A stretch of DNA of 55,326 nt from an uncultured bacterium (lineage in GTDB: Bacteria > Planctomycetota > UBA1135 > UBA2386): positions 1 to 55,326 of the forward strand of contig CALCZA010000079.1 of assembly GCA_937906475.1 (NCBI GenBank), in the 5' to 3' direction. Under the pieces are notes generated by a model. That model was not told the DNA's origin and ran no database searches. It saw only the letters and a list, made by a program, of their open reading frames with translations. This document shows positions 51,966-55,326 of the stretch, piece after piece. A program made the translations under genes and the position numbers. Each line of letters starts with the position of its first letter. Within the stretch, counting starts at the first letter, position 1.

Positions 51966-53575
51966 CGCAAGTTGAATTGCCGCAACTGTCGCTGCGTAGA
52001 TACATCGACCTGGTCAAGCGTCGCCGTTGGCGCGTCGTGCCGGTTACGTTGCTTGGATTGTTGATTGGCGGCTTGGTCGCCTTCCTCATTCCGCGCTTTT
52101 ACGTCGCCCAGACACTGCTGCTGCACTCGCAGTTGCCAGGCGGATCTGACGACAGAGAGAACCCGTTCAAGCAGATCGTCGATACCGCAACCAGCTCGAT
52201 ACCGCTGTACGTGGAAGAAGCGATCGCGGAGCTTAAGTGGCCAGAATACGTTTCTGGTGACGATTTCGATCGGGGGCAATTTGCGCGCGGAGTCGAGACC
52301 CGCGTCAAGATCATCGAGCAGAACATCGATGATCGCAAACGCTTGTATGCGACGTTGAAGGTTGAATACCGCGACACGGACGGCAACCGTTCGGAGCAGT
52401 TGCTCAATAAGCTTGTCGAAGTTTGGATGAAGCGGCGTACCAACGAACTGCGCGAGCCGGCGCGATTGCGTGCCCGTGAGGCCAAGGAGAAAGCAGAGCG
52501 TGCCCAACAGGCGGTGCGTCAATGCCGCAACGACAAGCAGAGTCTGGAGCGCCAATACGGCATCGACCCGCAGTTCAGCATCAGTGTCCAGCGTGAGGAA
52601 TACGGCCAGCAGATCGAGCGTCAGAATGAAGAAAAGGACAAGCTCGCCCAGTTGAATGGGGTGCACGCCAAACTTGCGGCGGAGATCAATATCGACCAAG
52701 ACAAGCTGGCGGACACACCGCCGCGCATTTCGCCGGTCGACGCGTTGTGGTTTGAAGCGGCGCTAGAGGACAAGACAATCGCGCCGCTCGCCTTGATGGC
52801 GGCGAAGAAGATGATGGAGTTCACCAGCACGTTCCGTCCTGGGACGAGCAACTGGTACAAGGCCAAGCGCGACTACGAGCGACAGGTCATCTACATCAAG
52901 CAGCTCCTGCCAAAGGTTCCGGTCGATGCGGAAGGCATGATTCCGAACCCGGATCACTCCGAGCTGCGGCTCAGGATCGAGGCGTCACAGAAGGAATACG
53001 CCAAGCTTGCCGCGGAGATCGCTGCGATTGACAAGGCTATGGCAAAGGAGCAGGTCCGCTTGTCTAGGCTGAAGGACGGCTACTTAGTTTACGATAACAA
53101 GCTGGATGATTTGCGTGAGGCAGAGGAGGCCCGTCGGGAGGCGCTGTCCGAAGAATCCGATGCGAACAAGGTTGACGCGAAGTTGACCCACGACCTGCCG
53201 GTCAAGCAGTTGCGGCCGGCGGTTGTGCCGCCGACTCCAACCGAACCGAACATAATGGTCGTGGCCAGTATTGGCTGTGCGCTTGGTCTGCTCGCTGCGA
53301 TTGGCTTGATCCTGTTGTTCGACTTCATGCAGGGCTCCTACAAGACGCTCGAAGATGTCGAGCGTGGTTTGACCGTGCCGGTTCTTGGCGGCGTCAGCCA
53401 CCTTGAGACCCAGGTAGAGCGTCAGGAAGCTTCGCGTAGTCGCCGTCGTGTCTCGCTCGTCGCTGCTGCCGGTCTACTGTTGTTGACGGCGATTGTGTTG
53501 GTCTTCTATCTCGACCCGAATCGCCTTCCGGCCGTCGTGCGCAACCTCTTGAACTTGCTGCTGGTTGACTCCTGA
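51962..53575 (+). CDS. Wzz/GumC-like polysaccharide chain-length determinant protein
   Basis: A 537-residue inner-membrane protein. A first helix (about 24-46, RVVPVTLLGLLIGGLVAFLIP) and a second (about 428-448, IMVVASIGCALGLLAAIGLILLF in excerpt) frame a large periplasmic domain with extended coiled coil (residues 160-230 and 330-400, rich in Glu, Lys, Arg and Gln). This is the polysaccharide co-polymerase design. There is an unusual third helix near the C-terminus (about 500-520, VSLVAAAGLLLLTAIVLVFY), and no BY-kinase domain. The C-terminal 17 residues after it are again hydrophobic. It probably regulates the length of the exported polymer together with the Wza-like and ligase proteins. 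Confidence 0.9.
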   Translation: MTQVELPQLSLRRYIDLVKRRRWRVVPVTLLGLLIGGLVAFLIPRFYVAQTLLLHSQLPGGSDDRENPFKQIVDTATSSIPLYVEEAIAELKWPEYVSGDDFDRGQFARGVETRVKIIEQNIDDRKRLYATLKVEYRDTDGNRSEQLLNKLVEVWMKRRTNELREPARLRAREAKEKAERAQQAVRQCRNDKQSLERQYGIDPQFSISVQREEYGQQIERQNEEKDKLAQLNGVHAKLAAEINIDQDKLADTPPRISPVDALWFEAALEDKTIAPLALMAAKKMMEFTSTFRPGTSNWYKAKRDYERQVIYIKQLLPKVPVDAEGMIPNPDHSELRLRIEASQKEYAKLAAEIAAIDKAMAKEQVRLSRLKDGYLVYDNKLDDLREAEEARREALSEESDANKVDAKLTHDLPVKQLRPAVVPPTPTEPNIMVVASIGCALGLLAAIGLILLFDFMQGSYKTLEDVERGLTVPVLGGVSHLETQVERQEASRSRRRVSLVAAAGLLLLTAIVLVFYLDPNRLPAVVRNLLNLLLVDS

Positions 53576-53587
53576 TCTCGCTGAGCA

Positions 53588-55018
53588 ATGCGGGATCTGA
53601 TCGTCTTACTGGCTGTGATGTCGTTGATGCCGACCTCGTTTCGGAGGCCGTACATCGGCATGCTGGTGTTCAGTTGGTTGGCCTACATGCGGCCGCAGGA
53701 CTTGTGCTGGGGCTTTGCTCGCACGATGCGCCTGTCCTTCTTAGTCTCGCTGGCGATGCTGATGGGGTGGCTGGCGAACGAGCAAGGCAAGCGCAGTTTC
53801 ACGCGATGGGAGCCGCGCACCACGTTGATGGTGACGCTGATGTTGTTGATTGCGATCAGCTACCTCCAGGCGCAGGTCCATAACGAGTACACCAATAAGT
53901 ACTTCCTCGAGTACGGCAAGATCATCATCATCGCGTTGTTCACGGTCGGACAGTGTGACTCCAAGGATCGGCTGCGTGGCATGTTCTGGGTGATCGCTAT
54001 CTCGCTCGGCTTCTTCGGTGTGAAGGGTGGCACGTGGGGCCTGGTTACAGGCGGTGGCATCCAGATTCTGCGCGGCCCGGGAGGCATGCTCGAGGACAAC
54101 AACGACTTCGCGCTGGCACTCGTCATGAACATCCCGCTGCTCTATTACATGGGCATCGGGGAGAAGAAGAAGTGGGTGACCCAGGCAACGCGCGTCGCTG
54201 TGTTGATGACGATTGTGACGGTGTTGCTGACGCACAGTCGCGGTGCATTCTTGGCACTCAGCTTCACCTTGCTATGGATCGCTTTTCGCTCGGGCAAGTT
54301 GTTCCGGGCGATGATGTTTTTGACGTTCCTGGCGGCGCTGTTTCCGTTTGTTGCGCCGCAGGAAGTTCTTGATCGCATCGCATCGATCGGCAACCCCGAG
54401 GAGTCATCTGCGGGTGCGCGTCTGGAAACCTGGGCGACCGCCTTCGAGATGATCAAGGACAACCCGGTCTGGGGCGTTGGTATGCGCAACTTCCAGCTGC
54501 GCTATCTAGACTATTCGCTCTTACCGCTGAGTGACAGCGCGACCACCTACGTCGCCCATAACAGCTATCTGCAGATCTGGGCAGAAAGTGGCACGCTCGC
54601 GTTCATGGTCTACATGGGCGTGTTGGGCTCCGTGTTCATTAGTATGGGGCGCATCTACAGAAAGTGCCGCTATCGACCAGATCTTGAGTGGGCGATGAAC
54701 TACGCCCGCATGATGGAAGCTACGGCCGTTGGTTTCTCAATCGGCGCGTTCTTTCTTAACCGCGGCCACTTCGACCTTTGGTATCACTGGCTGGCGCTGG
54801 TGGCTGCGTTGAATCTATGTGCCTCCGCGGCCTTGCGAACAGCGCCGCAGCTGGGTGCTGCGACAGAATCCAAGAGGAAGAAAGCCGGCAATGTCGTGGT
54901 TGCAGTGCCAAGCTTGCGGGGATCCAAGCGTGCTGCTGCGATGGCCGCATCGGCAGAGCCAGCCGGAACGAGCGAGCCGGCTGCAATCGTCTGGAAGAGT
55001 CGTAAGAGGTGGCGTTGA
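53588..55018 (+). CDS. O-antigen ligase family protein, exosortase-A-associated type
   Basis: A 476-residue membrane protein with ten or more hydrophobic helices. The N-terminus (MRDLIVLLAVMSLMPTSFRR, PYIGMLVFSWLAYMRP) carries the DUF5935-like opening that I associate with the putative O-glycosylation ligase of exosortase-A loci. The central part contains the Wzy_C/O-antigen ligase region: SRGAFLALSFTLLW, a periplasmic loop with GARLETWATAFEMIKDNPVWGVGMRNF, and AHNSYLQIWAESG, where the Arg and His residues are the conserved ones of the family (excerpts given only). It joins or transfers polysaccharide or O-glycan. It starts 12 bases after the Wzz-like stop, and its stop overlaps the next start by TGATG. 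Confidence 0.9.
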   Translation: MRDLIVLLAVMSLMPTSFRRPYIGMLVFSWLAYMRPQDLCWGFARTMRLSFLVSLAMLMGWLANEQGKRSFTRWEPRTTLMVTLMLLIAISYLQAQVHNEYTNKYFLEYGKIIIIALFTVGQCDSKDRLRGMFWVIAISLGFFGVKGGTWGLVTGGGIQILRGPGGMLEDNNDFALALVMNIPLLYYMGIGEKKKWVTQATRVAVLMTIVTVLLTHSRGAFLALSFTLLWIAFRSGKLFRAMMFLTFLAALFPFVAPQEVLDRIASIGNPEESSAGARLETWATAFEMIKDNPVWGVGMRNFQLRYLDYSLLPLSDSATTYVAHNSYLQIWAESGTLAFMVYMGVLGSVFISMGRIYRKCRYRPDLEWAMNYARMMEATAVGFSIGAFFLNRGHFDLWYHWLALVAALNLCASAALRTAPQLGAATESKRKKAGNVVVAVPSLRGSKRAAAMAASAEPAGTSEPAAIVWKSRKRWR

Positions 55019-55326
55019 TGTGTGGCATCGCAGGGATCTTCGGCTTCCAGCGGCAGCAAAATATCGATAGCGACTTGGTCCAGCGCATGAACGATTCGAT
55101 CGTGCATCGCGGCCCGGACGGCGAAGGCATGCGCGCTGGCCCTGGCTACATCCTCGCCCATCGTCGGCTGGCAATCGTCGACATCGAAGGTGGCGCGCAG
55201 CCGATGGCGTTGCCCGACGAGCGCTTGTGGTTGACGTTCAACGGCGAGATCTACAATTACATCGAACTACGTGACGAACTTGCGGCAACCGGCGTGACGT
55301 TCCGTAGCAACAGCGACACCGAAGTG
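55018..55326 (+). CDS. Asparagine-synthase-like amidotransferase, 3' truncated
   Basis: The first 103 residues of a glutamine-dependent amidotransferase. It begins MCGIAGIFGF, in which Cys2 becomes the N-terminal nucleophile of the class II glutaminase domain, and continues with HRGPDGEGM, LAHRRLAIVD, FNGEIYNYIELR and SNSDTE, all asparagine synthetase B signatures. The window ends inside the glutaminase domain, so the synthetase half is not seen. In exosortase-A-type exopolysaccharide loci an AsnB-like amidotransferase is a usual member, which fits the neighbouring ligase, Wzz-like and Wza-like genes. It would amidate a sugar or peptide component of the polymer. Confidence 0.92.
   Translation, partial: MCGIAGIFGFQRQQNIDSDLVQRMNDSIVHRGPDGEGMRAGPGYILAHRRLAIVDIEGGAQPMALPDERLWLTFNGEIYNYIELRDELAATGVTFRSNSDTEV

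Overview
This 55 kb window is ordinary-looking chromosomal DNA with high GC content from a Gram-negative-type bacterium, most likely a member of the Planctomycetota. That assignment is an inference from gene content. The supporting genes are a Tat-exported Gfo/Idh/MocA oxidoreductase, tandem VPS10/BNR-repeat exported proteins, an ECF sigma factor whose conserved part opens with a RWSML motif, several membrane-anchored carboxypeptidase-regulatory-like (CarboxypepD_reg) proteins, a large Ser/Thr kinase with an ATPase/helical tail, and an exosortase-A-style exopolysaccharide cluster. I see no rRNA, tRNA, CRISPR array, integrase, transposase or prophage gene.

Layout. 1-1910: 3' part of an S9D (glutamyl endopeptidase-like) serine peptidase. 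It converges on a leftward block holding a Tat-exported oxidoreductase, a tetraheme cytochrome with a degenerate metallophosphoesterase domain, a DUF1573 lipoprotein, an NtrC-type regulator, its histidine kinase, and a lipoprotein peptidoglycan amidase (3.4-10.1 kb). 10.4-12.8 kb: a tight rightward signalling operon of an RsbW-like ATPase, an RsbU/SpoIIE-like phosphatase and a CheY-like receiver. 13.2-19.0 kb: a cell-surface group made of a lipoprotein, a multi-domain CarboxypepD_reg protein and a barrel-like lipoprotein, followed by an ECF sigma factor and what looks like a one-base-disrupted small membrane-protein gene. 19.3-21.3 kb: dnaK followed by a very strong hairpin. 21.6-26.9 kb: a Gld-type ABC transporter operon (ATPase, permease, GldG, DUF4340) closed by a good intrinsic terminator. 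27.0-29.4 kb: EVE-domain protein, beta-propeller lipoprotein, ClpS and DUF2017.

29.4-35.4 kb (leftward): two paralogous VPS10/BNR-repeat exported proteins, one with a PDZ insert. 35.7-39.2 kb (leftward): Ser/Thr kinase with a degenerate P-loop and a long helical tail. Its start codon overlaps that of the divergent cysS. 39.2-45.8 kb (rightward): cysS, a membrane protein, a lipoprotein-type MsrB, an RluA-family pseudouridine synthase and a GH63-like glucosidase. 45.8-50.9 kb (leftward): two CarboxypepD_reg-type proteins flanking a RidA-like protein and a small Cys-phosphatase. 51.0 kb to the end: the start of an exopolysaccharide locus with a Wza-like export lipoprotein, a possible 26-codon mini-gene, a Wzz/GumC-like protein, an O-antigen-ligase-family protein and the first third of an asparagine-synthase-like amidotransferase that runs off the window.

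Recurring themes are envelope biology (at least seven predicted lipoproteins), dense translational coupling (ATGA/TAATG overlaps), and enzyme folds that have lost key residues: the phosphoesterase half of the cytochrome, the P-loop of the kinase tail, and the RidA arginine. Several long perfect inverted repeats lie at gene ends or across start codons. Nothing was searched against a database. All family names rest on motif recognition by eye.
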